From positions 744,001 through 808,000 of the forward strand of contig JAHDVF020000215.1 of NCBI GenBank assembly GCA_022606425.2: a DNA stretch of 64,000 nucleotides, written 5' to 3'. The notes under the pieces were generated by a model. That model was not told the origin of the DNA, did no database searches, and worked only from the letters and a program-made list of their open reading frames with translations. This DNA comes from Lepidostoma basale. Lineage: Eukaryota; Arthropoda; Insecta; Trichoptera; Lepidostomatidae. Of this stretch, positions 12,501 through 27,500 are shown piece by piece; position 1 is the first letter of the stretch, and every line of letters begins with the position of its first letter. Both the position numbers and the translations under genes were made by a program.

Positions 12501-15500
12501 AGCATTTAAAAATTATGAAGATATACCGGATGTCAAAAGTGTGGAGAGCATAAAAAAACTTAGAAGAGAATTCAATAAATATGTAAAAAAAATGTAACCT
12601 TGTTTTTATTAGAACATGTGTCATGTACATGTGTACTATTTCAAGTAAATAAATGATAAAGGACAATTGGACTAAGCTGGGCAGCTTTCGGAAACATGAG
12701 TTACATCCTTAAAAACCGGAAAATACCGATCAACCTGAAACGAAAAGTCTATGAAGCCTGCGTTCTACCAGTTGGTACTTATGGTCTTGAAACTGTCACA
12801 TTGTCCAAACAAAGTGCCGAGAAACTAAAAGTGACCCAAAGAGCCATGGAAAAAGCTATGTTAGGAATAAGCCTAAGAGACAGAGTCAGACACGATACGG
12901 TGAGAGAAAAAACAAAGGTCACTGACATCATCCACCGGGTGGCGACTCTAAAATAGCAATGGCAAGTCACGTAGCCAGAAGCTCAGATGAAAAGTGGACA
13001 AGAAGACTGCTGACTTGGAGACCGTGGACGGCGAAGAGAAGTGCAGGGCGACCGCAACTACGGTGGAAGGATGATCTGAACAGACACGTCGGAATAACCT
13101 GGATGCAGTCTGCACAGGACAGAGTGACATGGAAGCGAATGGAGAATGCCTTTGTCCGGGAGTGGACGGGAATAGGCTGAGGAAGAAGAAGAAGAAGAAG
13201 AAATAATAAATATGGAGTTTTACATCATTGTTTTATAGAAAAATACGTGATCTTGTTCATTAGTATTATAAATAACAAGTTTACAATGCTTTTTATGCCA
13301 AATATGTAATTTTTTTAAATCGAAATGCTTTCTAGTACCCAAATTCAAACACATGTGTAAATCTCCAAAAAAAACTGAATATTTCAAAAACGAATATTTT
13401 TTATATAGTTGTTTAGTATAAATGTATAGTTTCGTTATTCACACACGATGCGTATTTTGGTTAGCCACGGTTTGCCGTCCGTTTGCATATTAATGTATTC
13501 GATGCATAATTCATATTGAAACAACTTCCGATTGAACTGAAAAGAATTGGAAAACAATTCAAGCGTGAAATATCGCGGTGACATCGCACGCAGCCGCATG
13601 CGGTCAATAATTATCTGGCCCTTAAGCGCGCCATTCACCTTCAATACAAACCAGATTGTATTATTATTATTATTAACTTATTTATAATCACCCTGTTGGA
13701 TCTAAAGAACTAACTAACCAACATACTGTCTCCCTGAAGGGGTAGGTAGAATAATTGGACCGCATCACTGTTAATGGCCGTTCACAATGGAGTTCTGGTC
13801 CCAACCCTAAAATATTGAAGCGAAGCATGGAGCTGGCAGAAGAAAGATGAGAGCAGAATAAATGCAGTAGAGATGAGGTCCCTAAGAATTATGTGTGGTA
13901 GAACGATGTACCACAGAATCTCAAATGCTGATATGAGGAAGAAATGTAGAGCGAAAGAAGGTATTATGAACAAAATTATGAAAGGATCGCTGCGTTGGTT
14001 CGGACATATGGAGCGCATGGATGAAGAAAGAATGGTTAAAAAGGTATACGTTAACGATGTAAGTGGAGTAAGGAGTCGAGGTAGACCGAGGAAAACATGG
14101 CATGACCAAATTAATCAAATATTAAAGGTTGTTCATGTCAGAAGCCGGAAGAATCGACTCGATGACTCGATGTATGAATGTGGAGGAGGCTAGAAAGGTA
14201 TGTCAGAATAGAGCAGTGTGGTGGTCGTGATGGTTTGTTGTTGTTGTTGTTGTTGCCTCGCTGTTCTTTCCTGACATACTTACCTCTCGCTCACTCAATA
14301 TCGTGTCATGTCACGCAGGTCGACTTCTCCGACTCCTCACGTGCTTAGTTTTCCTCAATTTTCCTATATTTCTTGTTCCGTTTATTATTAATACAATTAC
14401 AATACACAAATTATTTTAGCTATTATATTGATTGTCGTAGCATGTGATAGGTGATAAGGTAGCTAATCTATCGCCTTTTTATTGTCACGTGTATTCTACA
14501 CCAGACAAAAGATAGTGTGACAATCACACTGCCATCGCCGGGAATTGAACCTGGGACCTATACGGTATAGCAGTCAGAACTCTTGCCACTTAACCACGAA
14601 AGTCGTCGTTTGCATGTTTTTTCTTTGCCGTTAATTGTTCGTTCTCTCCATGTGTCCCAATCTTCTTCATTTTCTTTTTCCTCTAAGTTTAGGTCGTATG
14701 ACCTGTTTGTGACGGTGGGCTGTCCTGGAATGATGATGTCCAGTCAACTCTCGATATCTTTGGCGGCCTTCCTGGTAATCTCTTGCTGCTTGGGTATTCA
14801 TCTTTAACAATTTTTGCAATTCTTGTATTCTCCATACGGTCCACGTGGTCTCTCCAAAAGCGCCTTCTGCTTCTTCCCCTATCTTACTATGTCCTCAACA
14901 CCACAGACAAACCTTATCGTTTCATATCTGATCCGATCTCTAAGGGTTATGCCTGGGATGGAGCGTAGGGTTCGCATTTTGCTACTCTAAGAAGGTTCTT
15001 AGTTCTATTGGTATCGGCTCTGACCTCCATTCCATACGTCATGATGGGTGTCCAAATCATCTTAATAATTTATTCATTATTTTATTCAAAACGTTTTCTC
15101 ATTAGCATTAATGTAGGAAACATTTTATAATATAATACCTTAGCAAGGCGAAACATGTCATTCCATAATATTTAATAAAACTTCTAGAAAATGGATGTTT
15201 TTATTCGTTATTTTATTATTTAATATGGAGTTTTACATTAGTGAATAAACAATAAATATGCATGTCTCATCTCTATATCGCATCTCTAAACTAATCGTCA
15301 TGTTTCGTTTCTATGTCATAAATATAATTTTCTAGTTGTCTGATCTATTTATCTTTTTATTCATTATAATTGTCACAAATTACATTGTATTTTCTCACCA
15401 TTTGATTTTCTCCTTAGTAAAAATTGTATGTGGTTATTTGAAATTTCATGGTAGAAGTTCATTGTAAGTAAAGAAAATAAAATATCGATTTTACCAGAAG

Positions 15501-18500
15501 ATGGCAGCGAACTGTCGAAACCGATCAAAATCATAAGCATAAGTGGAATTTATTGTAACTAACTATATGTGTTTTTTAAATTACGATTTTCTTTTTATTT
15601 TCATTATTCTCCTTAGTATTTGGCTTTATGTTAAAATATTACAACATAACATGAATGTCCTTTAATGATATTCAAAAACTCACGGGAAAACGACAAAATT
15701 TATTTCGTGTTATATGTAAATAAAAAAATACTACCATATAATCATCATGAATATTCTTAAAACAGATATATGAGATGTAAAATGTTCAACTTTGTTTCCT
15801 TATAATCGACAGTTTTCTTCTTCTTCTGATTGTATTTCTTGCGATCTTTTTGTTTTGCCTACCGAATTTTTTAAATAATGAAGTTTTACTTTAATACTGA
15901 AGAATCTATAAATGTAAAGGTGTAGGGGCTACTTAATACCAGTCAACAGCTTTGTGGGGGTGTATTAACTACTTTCACAATGTGTCGAAGATGCAATGTG
16001 ATTTTTGTGCAAAAAAGTGACTTTTTTACTGACTATATTTTTGCAAAATAATTTAAAAAAAACATAACGCTGTTTCTCCAGAAGGTAGGCACAGAGAATG
16101 GACCGCAATACTACTCTATCCTGATACACCTCTCTAGCTACCTCCACATTCATATAGCGAGTCATACATGCATATCGATTCTTCCGACTTTTAATATGAA
16201 CGACTTTAAAAAAAAATCTGTCACGACTTTGCACTACAGTCACATCGTTAACACTTTCTCAATGATTCTTTCTTCTGATTATTATATAAAACGATTTTTT
16301 AACTACTTCCACTTTTGTTTTTATTTCGACTGGTCAGACTGCTCGATGCTAGCGAGCCTGGCGAAACCAGTCGCTGTCAAAATAAATACAAAAGTGGAAA
16401 TAGTTTAAAAAATATATATTTTAATAATCATTTGAAATGAATTTACATCAAAAGAGATTTCAGTAAAATCCTTCGACATTCTTTCTTATAAAAAAACTAA
16501 CTAAATAATAAAGTTTCGCCGGAGGGATAGACAAAAAGAATGGACAGCCATACTTCTTTGTCCTGACATACCTCACTAGATTCCTCTACATTCATACATC
16601 GTAACATGCACGCTCGTCGATTTTTCCGATATAATATAATAATAATCATAATAAAATAATTAATAGTAATAATAAAAATATTAGTAATAAAAGTAAAAAT
16701 AATAATAACAATAATAATAATAATATTAATAAAAATAATACTTCTAAAAATGATAATAATAATTACAATAATAATAATAATAAAAGTAATTATACAACAT
16801 TAAATATAATGATAATAAAAATTACAATATAAAAGTACTCTTATTTACATTTTCATCTAAAATTCGTAATTTGAAAACTGTTAAATCTTGTAAAATGATT
16901 AATGTATGTACAATAGATACCAAAAGGGATTGAAAATAAATTAATAATATTATAATTAATTAATTATTATTGATACCTATATTATTAGTTCCAGACATTA
17001 AAATCTTGAGGTCTATAATATAATATGTAAAATGTAAGTGACAAAAATAAAAATGAAAATAATATTACTATAGAGAAAATAATTATCACTCTTCACACTT
17101 CCCACTTTTACACTTTCATCGCCGGGAATCGAACGCGGGACCTTTAGTGTGATAGTCATAACACTCTCCACTCGGCCACGAAGTACGTCACATTATACGT
17201 ATATTATCAATAGGCAGAAAGCATTCAAAAATGCTTTCTTGCAAATACAGAAATACTCCAATATTGGTCATTTGCTGCCTACTCCTCCGGAAAACGGCGT
17301 GATGGTTATTCAGATAGTCGAAAATATCATAGTAAGTTCACGCAGAATTTTTAATTTAATATTATTATATACCTAGCCCAGTTTGCCTTTGTGATGAATT
17401 TGCGCCACTCCATAATATACGAATTTTATTAATTCATTTATGTAACGATAATCAGGGGTGGGAGAACGAGGCACAGACAGGCCATGGAAAATTATTACAG
17501 GAGTTCGAAGTACGTAGTTATAAAATCTTGTTCTGGCTCAAACATAATAACCGTGCAGCAGTGGAAAACTAATTGTTAATTAAAGTAACTAGATACTTAA
17601 TTATTAGATGAGACATGTATATTGATAGTTTCTTGAACAATGGTGTAAAACTCCATATTAAATCATTAATACGAATGAAAACGTTTGTATTCTAGAAGTT
17701 TTATGCTATTTAATGTGAATGACGTGTTTCGGCTGTCTAAGATATTATCAAATGTCTGTTCATTTGAACCTTACACAGCTTAAACATGTTATTTAAATAC
17801 AATATAATAAAACTTCTAGAAAACTGATATGTGTTTTATCATACATTTTGTAAGGTCTAGAAAACACACGTTGTCATTCGTATTAATGATTTAATGTGGA
17901 GTTTTGCATCAAGTGGTTTTTATTCTTAAAAAAACAATAAATATTTCTCCAGGTTCAAAATATTAATGTTTTCAACTATTTTTTGGGAATGCATATTTAT
18001 ACTTGTACACGAATCTTGGATTTCACCCATGGTGGGTGATTAATTCATGAAATTTAATTGTAGAGACGAAAATCAATAGAGACGAAGATGCAATGTGAAG
18101 GCTATCGCCATTAGCGCAATGTTTAGAGGCCGCCTGGAGATATCACTCCTATCTATATGCCAAAGAATTGACCAGAATGATTACAAATATTTTTTGGGAA
18201 TGTATGGAGATACAATTAAATTTCATTAATGTTTTCATTTGAAATTTCTTGGTATGTGTTAAATAATGAAAATGTATATTTTTAATTTAAATTTTGAAAG
18301 AATCACTGCGTTAGTTTTGACATATGGAACGTATGAATGAAGAAATACATTGTAAGAAAGTAAACAATGTGAAAGGAGTACGAAGTCGCGGGCGACCGAG
18401 AGAAAAATTTGAAGGCATTATCAAATTAATCGATATTCGTGAATGACTCGCCGTATGAATGAGGAGAAATCTAGAGAGGTGTGTCAGGATCGAGTAGTGT

Positions 18501-21500
18501 GATATTTAATTTAATTCCACTTAAGTTAATGGGTTCGACCAACTTCAGCAGCTCGCTGCCATCTTTTCTCCAAAAGCCTTAGTGGAATCAAAGTAAATAT
18601 ATATTTTAAAGGAATTTTTAATAATTTTTATTTCAATTTTAATTTCAAAAACATATTTATAAGCGATTTTATGACCGTTATGAAAAAATATAATAAAAAA
18701 ATCGATGAGAATACCAATATAAAGGAATTCACCACAAATTTAAATTTTGTAGTATTATGGTATTATAACTTAAGCAGACATAACATAGCTTAGTAACAAA
18801 AGTATAGTAACAAAAGCGTGCTAAATATAGACAAATGTATAATATAATCTTCTTATGAAATAAAATAAATTTAGTACGATTTAATTTGACTTATTTTTCA
18901 TTAAAAAAATTATTAAAAGTTAAACGAACAGTATACAAATTATCAATACGAAAAAAAAAAAAAATGTTGAGTGATCTTAGAATTTCTAGCACCCACCCCT
19001 GGTTGTGTGTTTCTAGTAACAGTTGTCATCATCTGTATGTCTCAGAATTTTTAATTTTCTCTCCCTCGGAATGTCTCATTACTTATTTATTCGGTTGCTA
19101 AATTAAAACGAGTATCTTCTTTCGCATTTCAACTAGAAGATATAAGTCAACCCGTAATAAGGAAAACTGACGGACGTGACCCGTGGGTCAGCCTATCACG
19201 TTGGGCATACAAAATTCAACACATTAATCAATTTATTAACCTGAATTTTACCTGTCTATTGTTCGTTATCAAGATCTGTTAATTATGTAGGTAAATACGT
19301 AATTTGTAGAAATACAATTAGGTAACCGGGTGGTGGTCTAGGGCACAGAATGTTTGGCTCGAGGACTTGGATAAGACTGAACTTTTCAGAAAATTATTTT
19401 TATTTTAACAGTGGAACCCCGGTAATCCGACAAACGTTTTGCCGGACAGTGTCTGACAATCGAATTTGTCAGATTATAGAGTACTGACTAAGACCCCCCT
19501 ATAGTCCAGAATTTTTTGAAAAAGAGTTCCTTGTAATCCGACAAATTACAGATCAAAATGATAAGATTCTATCTGAACTACAAATCATACTACATTATGT
19601 ATGTCGAATTTAGTAAATTAAACAACACAATAGAAAGCTTACGTTTTATTATAAAATTAACGTCATTAATGCTTTAGAACTTACAAAAAATAATAACTAA
19701 ACTTTACATTAGGAAATAATTGTGTACAAACAAATGTACATACTAAAATAATCGAAAACTATGAATAAAAATCATAATATTAGGTCCTTACATATAAAAT
19801 TGGCGTTTTGTATGGGAGGAACATAAAGTTGATTTTTTTTAATGTAATATATTTATTTAATCAAAGTATGTACCATTGCTATCTATGCACTTTTGCCATC
19901 TCATAGGTAGTTCATCGATCCCTTTACTAAAAAAAACATTCGGACGGGAATCAATAAAATCTTTGAAGTCGGTTTGGACTGCCCCATCGGAGTTGAATTT
20001 TTCCCTTGCAAGAAGTTATCCAAATTTCGAAAAAAATAGTAATCTGTTGGGGCAAGGTCCGGAGAGTACGGTGGATGTCTTAGACATTCCAATTGAAGCT
20101 CTTCTAATTTGGTAGCCGTCTGTTGTGCAGTGTGTGGTCTAGCGTTATTATGAAGCAGCAGTGGCCTAGAGCGATTAACCAGCCTCAGTTGTTTAGCAGC
20201 TAGCTTTTCCACCATGGTTTGCAGTTGCTGACAAATGACATCTGCCGTAATCGTCTGGCCAGATTTAAGAAAGCTGTAGTGAACGACACCAGCACTAGTA
20301 CACCAAACGCTCACAAGTAACTTTTTTGGAGTCAATTTTCGCTTGGGGCATGGTTTGGCTGGTTCGGCAGGGTTCAGCCATTGCGATGAGCGCTTCCGAT
20401 TATCATACAGGATCCACTTTTCATCACAGGTAATGATTCGATTCAAAATCCCTTCATTATTGTGCCGGTTGAGTAATGCAACGCAGCAGTCAACGCGCGT
20501 TTGTTGATTTGCTTCACTCAATTCGTGAGGTACCCACCTTTCAAGCTTTTTCACCTTCCCAATTTGCTTCAAGTGGATTAAAACAGTTTTATCACTAACA
20601 CCGCAGCCTGCAGCTAACTCGGACGTGGTTTGCGATGGATCCGCTTCCACAATAGCCTTCAATTCTTCATTATCAACTTTGGTCTCCGGCCGTCCACGGG
20701 GCTTGTTCTGCAGGTCGAAATTTCCAGAACGAAAACGTTGGAACCAAAAACGCACTGTGTTTTCTTTTGCGGCACCGTCGTCATACGTATCATTAATCCT
20801 TCGAGCCGTTTCTGCAGCACTGGTGCGACGGTGGAACTCGTACTCGTAAATAACGTGATATTTCAAGTTTTCCATTTTGTAAACTGAGTGACTCAAAGAA
20901 AAAAAACAATTGAGGAAAAAACAAATGAATTATAATTTTCGAAACACAAATACTTGAGTAAATAGCTGTGTAAATTTGAATTTGGAATTCCTAACCAAAG
21001 AGAATATATTTGAGATCAAAGTTGCCAGTACGGCAAAACGCCAATTTCATATGTAAGGACCTAATATAAACCAATATATAGATATTTATGGTAGCATGTA
21101 ATTGGCCATGTTTTGTTGTCTCTGTGTGTTTATATTTATATACTGTAATTGCTGTTTGTTACCCTCAATAATTAAAAATAAAAATAAAAATAAATTATGA
21201 AATAAGCTAAATTGAATAAATCAAAAAAAAATTAACACTTTTTTAAAACCACTCTATTTTTAGTTAGGAGTTTCACTCTGTAACGAGCTTTCTCAGGGCT
21301 ATACACAAATTATCAAATGAAGTGTTTTTTATAAATTTCACATAAAGTGGTTTTTATACAAAGCGTTTTGAAAAAGCGTTGAATTCATTTTTAAATATGC
21401 CAAACCACCAAGTGTTGGCTTCTTAACAAAGTTTGAATTAATCGAATTTGAAACATCGAACGCGACGCATTTCATAATATAATATTAAAACGTATTAGCG

Positions 21501-24500
21501 TTAACGTGTTTAAATATAGCCCAAACTAATCTAAGGTAGTTTAAGATTCTCGAAGCAAGTTATCTAAGAGAATTAATAGTAAATTATTTCACGTACCACT
21601 TAGTGAAAGGTTCATTGGAGTTGTCCACTATTTTATCCCAGGGTTTGGACCACGTGACAGATTGTCCCACTTCCGACCAGAATGCTTCCGGGTCTTCTTT
21701 GGACCTCTTGTAGGCATTTTCATACTTCGGAGATAAATAGGGATTCTGCTGTAGGATTAAATCTGGAATGAAATAAAATGAATCGGGAATTAAAATTAAA
21801 ATATATGTAATCTATTCTCAGATATTCGTATACATTTTAAATTATAACGGTAACAACATAACACGAATAGGTGAACGATGTCTCAAACACCCTTCTCCAC
21901 TTCTAAATGTATTTCAGATATTAATACGAATTCTTCCACCTTTTGATTAATTATATAATTGCATATGCAATCTTTTTTTTTAAATATAGATGCAGACGAG
22001 AAGGATTCAACCAATGAGTTGACGAAACTTAAAACAAAATACTTAATTCATAAATAGGTTAAGGCGTTAAAATGTTGTAAATTTGGATGGAGAATTTTAA
22101 ACAATGTTTTGTCCACTTTATATATTACATTTTTTTTTGTAAAAGTGTTTCATACGTTGTGGATAAAACAGTGTTAAAAGTTGTCCTAACTTACTAACTA
22201 ACTAACCATCACGCCGTCTCCCCGAAGGGGTAGGCAGAAAGAATGGACTGCCACACTTTTCTTTCCCGTCCTGACATTCAATATTTAATTTATTTAATCG
22301 TGCCACGTTTTCCTCGGTCATCCTCTAATTCTGGTTCCATTTACATAACTAACATATATTTTTTTTACCATTCTTTCTTCATTCATTCTTTCCATATGTC
22401 CAAACCATCTTAAATGATCCTTTCATTATTTTGTTCATGACACCATCATTCGCACCGCATTCAATTCTTATATTTTCATTCGACACTCAATCATACACAG
22501 CACATTCGTCTAGGAGATCTCATTTCTACTGCATTTATTCTATTTTCATCCTTCTTTTGCCAGTTCCATGCTTCGCTTCCATACATAAGGGTCGGTAGAA
22601 GAACACCATTGTGCACTGCCATTCTAGCTTTTTTGGATCGGTTTTTGTTTGCGATGAAAACTTTAAGTGCACCATTCACTTTGTTGCCTGCCCCAACCCT
22701 TCTTTCAATATCTCTCTCCACTGACCCATCTCTTGTAAACATACTACCTAAATACACGAACTCAACTACTTGCTCCAAATTTTCACCATTCACGCTTATG
22801 TTGCAGACTGTCATGGTTTCTTCGTTTTCAAAAATCATAACCTTGGACTTATTAACATTCATCATCAGATCATTTCGCATGCATACCTCATACATACAAT
22901 TCACCAGGACTTGTAGTTCATGCTAAAAATGTCCTTCTATTATAAAATATTTAAATTCCTACTTTAACTATGTTATGTTATGTCAACTACTTTTAAAATA
23001 TGTTTTTTTTATTGGAACTACATATTTGAAGTACCAAATAGTGCAATTGTGCAAAATTATAATGAATTAAGCTAAGATTATCCACAGTAAACCTAAAGAT
23101 CCACAAATGAAGTTATGTTAATACAATGTTTTTACCAAAATACTTTCATACTTCAACATTATAAACTATAAATTATTTCTTCTATATTCGCCATAACATT
23201 GTGTTGCGTATGATTAATGTTATTTTTTATATACTTTGTATACATAAAGCGATCGCACATCTCAGCGATTTGCTGAGATGTGCGCTGCACCTCTTATGCG
23301 GAGTTGAAGAGAGTTGCCGAGGACCGAGCGGAGTGGAAAAGGAGATGCGTTGCCTTGCTGTAGACCAATCATTAGATTGAGACCGGAGAAGAACAATGTT
23401 TCAAATTAAACAGTTAATAGTGATACATCAACCCATAATAAAGGGTATTAGATATTGTTTCATTTATTAAAAGAAAATAAATTTTTAATTATTCGAAATT
23501 TTCGTTAATTTATTAAAAAAATAACTAAGTAACTAATCATTAAACTGTCTTTCTGAAATAGAAGTCAGAAAAAATGGACCGCCTCAACATTCACACATCG
23601 TGTGATGCACGCACGTCGATTTCTCCGACCCCTCACGTGGCCGACATTTAATATTTGATTAATTTAATCGTGCCAAGTTTTTTTCGATATTTCGCTATTT
23701 CTACTTCCGTTTACGTCGTTTACATATACTTTCTTTGCCATACATATATTTATAGTATACATACTTATTGCAATATATACCTCACGAAACAACATAATCA
23801 TGATAATGCCCTAGAAAGGCGAAAAATATCAATCAAATGAAATACATATAATAAAACTTGTAGAAAACGGACGTTACATAAATAATTTAAAAAGAAGCAT
23901 GTTTTCATGTTATTAAATTTTGTATGGAACGTAGCATTGACTATTAATTTAAGAAACAAAATTAGGAAATTACAATACATTTTAAAAATGCACCCCCCAA
24001 AAAAAAACAGTAACAAATAAATCGAAAACGTTCCAAAAATAAAATTAGTGACACGTTTTTGCTTTAAATGTGGAAAAGTTGTTTAACTGTATTTTCAATA
24101 CGTTAAAACTCTATTAAACTATAAATTGGAATAAACAACTTTATAGGGATGTGGTAGGTAGGTACCAGCATTAGAAACTTGGGGTAAATAGTTTCCTAGA
24201 ATATATTTCATAACATTGTAACGGATTTTTAGACATATAAAATTCCTATTTAGAGAAATACGAATACATTTAAAACATGTTTAACCTAACTACCTAGTCA
24301 CATTAACCGAATGGTATTTTAGTTTTTAAGTTCATGAAAAATTATTTCCATTAATTTATTTAATGAAAATTATTTTATATTGGCTTATATAGACTGTCTT
24401 ATATAGAAATGTCTTGAATAAAAATATCTTGTGTAGAAATGTCTTATATACAAATGTATTATATAGAAATGTCTTATATAGAAATGTCTTATATTGAAAT

Positions 24501-27500
24501 ATATTATATAGAAATGTATCATATAGAAATGTCTTATATAGAAACACTTTATATAGTGCAAATGTCTGATATAGAAATATCTTTTACAGAAATGTCTTAT
24601 ATAGAAATACCTTATATAGAAATGTCTTATATAGAAATACCTTATATAGAAATGTAAAATTTTACGAAATTTGATTTCTCAGTTTCATTTGACGTTTATT
24701 AGATGGATGGAACAAAGAAAATGCATGATTATAGATCTTGGAAGTCTAGGTTCTATCCTAGAAACCATCAGATCCTATAACATTTCAGTTAGTACTTAAA
24801 TCCATTGGGAGCATTGAAAGTCCCTTCATTGCCTACTATCGAACTCACTTGAGCTACTAAACCATCAAAAATCATTCAAAGATTTGAATTTTACATATTT
24901 CTTGCACCTTTTCGTAGTATTATATTAATGATTTATACTGCATAGAAATTCTTACTACGATATAAAATACATTATTTTTTTCAAAAACATAATTTTCTTT
25001 TTTAAGACGTTTCATATTCAACGAATGGTTTGAAAAAACTAACTAACTAACTAACTAACCATCACGCCGTCTCCCCAAAGGGGTAGGTAGAAAGAATGGA
25101 CTGCCACACTTTTCTTTCCTGACATATTTCTCTCGCTTCCTCAACATTCATACATCGTGTCAACACGCGCGTCGGTTTGAAAAAACAGATTCTAAAATTG
25201 GCTCATTTATACTCCCGTTAATAAATTTTAAAATGCTGGGGGCTTATTATTAATTTTTATCAGAGAGAAAAAAATAAAGATCTCTAAGAATTATGTGCGT
25301 GAACCCCAAATTTCAAGCATATCAAGTCATCATTTACATTCAGACGTTCTGTGAATAAACGTAAACATCTTTAAAAAATTGTGTATTCATAATGCACATA
25401 ATGTGAAAAGCAACTGAAAACTATCACAACGAATTTTCCCTAAGTGCCATTAGAACCAACAAATACGTTAATAGACTAAAACTTTACAGATTTTTTATTT
25501 TTTTTGTATAGAATCATGTTTACCACCCCTGATCTGTATGTATATAAAGGACTCAGTTTGCAATAGTGTCAACAGTCTGTCGATGCAAGGGAACCTGGCA
25601 AAACTTGTCGCTGACGAAATAAAGACAAAAGTGAAAGTAGTTAAAAAAACATCGTTTTATTTGATTATTATTTAAAATGAACTTTCATCAAGAAATCTCA
25701 GTAAAATTATTTGATTATCTTAATAGACTTTGTTGCGAACTAATCCCCACTATTGAAACTATAATAAAATGCATATAACAAACCTATGACAATTATTTAA
25801 AATCCAAATTTTCACTTTCATATTGCATATTTTTACTAAAGGTCTTAATGAAAATAAACATATATCCACTTTACTAAAAGTCTCATTAAAATTTGTATCA
25901 CTTTGCCAATCCAAAGCCAGTTAATAGATATAAAATTTCATATAAAAAAATCTTCGTAAATCCAATTACACAATCTCGTTAATATCATAATTTATAATGG
26001 AGTTTTATAAAATAAAAACCACAGCCATCAATAACGTTAAAAGATTTAGGAGAAAACATTATTAGGCAGGCTGGGGGTGTACGAAAAAACTGCAATATTC
26101 TTATGGGGCGAAAAAGTTTGGCAATCTCTGATTTAATTTAAATTTCAATAATATTATTTGGAACATTGCATTTATGATAAAACTTAGTCCTCTTATCAAT
26201 ATTGATAATCAATCATTTTCCAAGATGGAAAGCAAAAACTTTTTTATAGTTGAATCATTCAAAATGTATGGTTTTCACTCTCCTAATGTGAATAAGTGAA
26301 AATTTGATTGGATGTATTTGTAACTATGGCGTTGAAAAAGATCTGTGAAGAACTCGGTAATTGAAAATCTATTTTAGAATTATTGCCTTTCTTCATAAAC
26401 ATTTTCCCAACCTCAAAATCAATTATTATTTCCAGAAACAAATCTATCAATAATTGCTTCAAGGTAAAACTCAATCATTATACCTCAATAAGTATGGATG
26501 GAAGAATGTGCGGACGAAGAGTAATGAACGGAAATAACCCATTAACGTAGTTTCCTGTAAAATCGGAGAAACAGGAAAATGAGTTGAAGACAGTGGACTG
26601 CGGACCCAATCAAATTACACAAGTCTACAATGTCAACTAGCTTTTAAAATTTCTGTTGCTATTTTTGCTCAGTGTATTTCTGTATTAATTTTTTCACAAA
26701 ATCAATCATTTTGCATCCAGGTAATAACAAATTATTTTTCAGTTCGGCTGTTTGCTTTGTGAGAATAATATTTTGAATAGTATGAAAATGGGAGAGAATA
26801 TGTTTTAATAAACCAGACAGAAATATCACAGCACGATCGAAACAATAAAATGAGATCAATAATAAAATGTATAAAGATTATCATATTGCATTAATAAAGA
26901 TTTTCTGCTTAATGCTTACACCTAATCTTAATGGATGGCGCTAGTGTAGATTGAATTAAAAAATGTAAATTGTTCCTCAATATGGTGGCATATACACCTC
27001 TTCCAAAAATTTGTCAGACGTGGTGATCGTAAGAAGGTCGGAACCGGGAATATTGTTTACATAAAACGATCGCTTAACCCAACATATGACAGGTCATAAG
27101 TTCTGTAAGCGCCTCGACTACCTTATTCTGTTTCCAAAAAAACAATTTCCATCTTTGTCTCTATTGAGATACAATTAATGTGTAATAAAGAGTCTGTTTG
27201 GAATGCTTTAGTAGATGCGTTATATAACAAATTTTTCTTTTTTAGCAACTCTCTACAATTCTTCTTCTTCTTTTATTAGATCTGACTTCTATTTCATAAT
27301 GTCTCCTGGAATGATGAGGTCTAACTGTCCCTCCATCTCTTAGGTGGTCTTCCAAGTGGAGGGTGTCCGGAGGGGATTTCGTAAGCGACTGTATAAACGA
27401 GTCTGTCATTATCCATTCTGGCTATTCTTTTGGATCTACTTCATAGAAAGATATCCTCTATTTCGCAAGTTTTTATTATGTCTGCGTTACCGCTATTTTT

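Noticed and set aside
20625..20887. Plus-strand frames opposite the mariner
   Set aside because: Antisense shadows of the transposase pseudogene.
24439..24657. 72-codon frame of SYIEM repeats
   Set aside because: Produced by a 15-bp minisatellite whose period is divisible by three.
24376..24657. CRISPR-like array
   Set aside because: There are no spacers, the units are 15 bp and contiguous, and the genome is eukaryotic.
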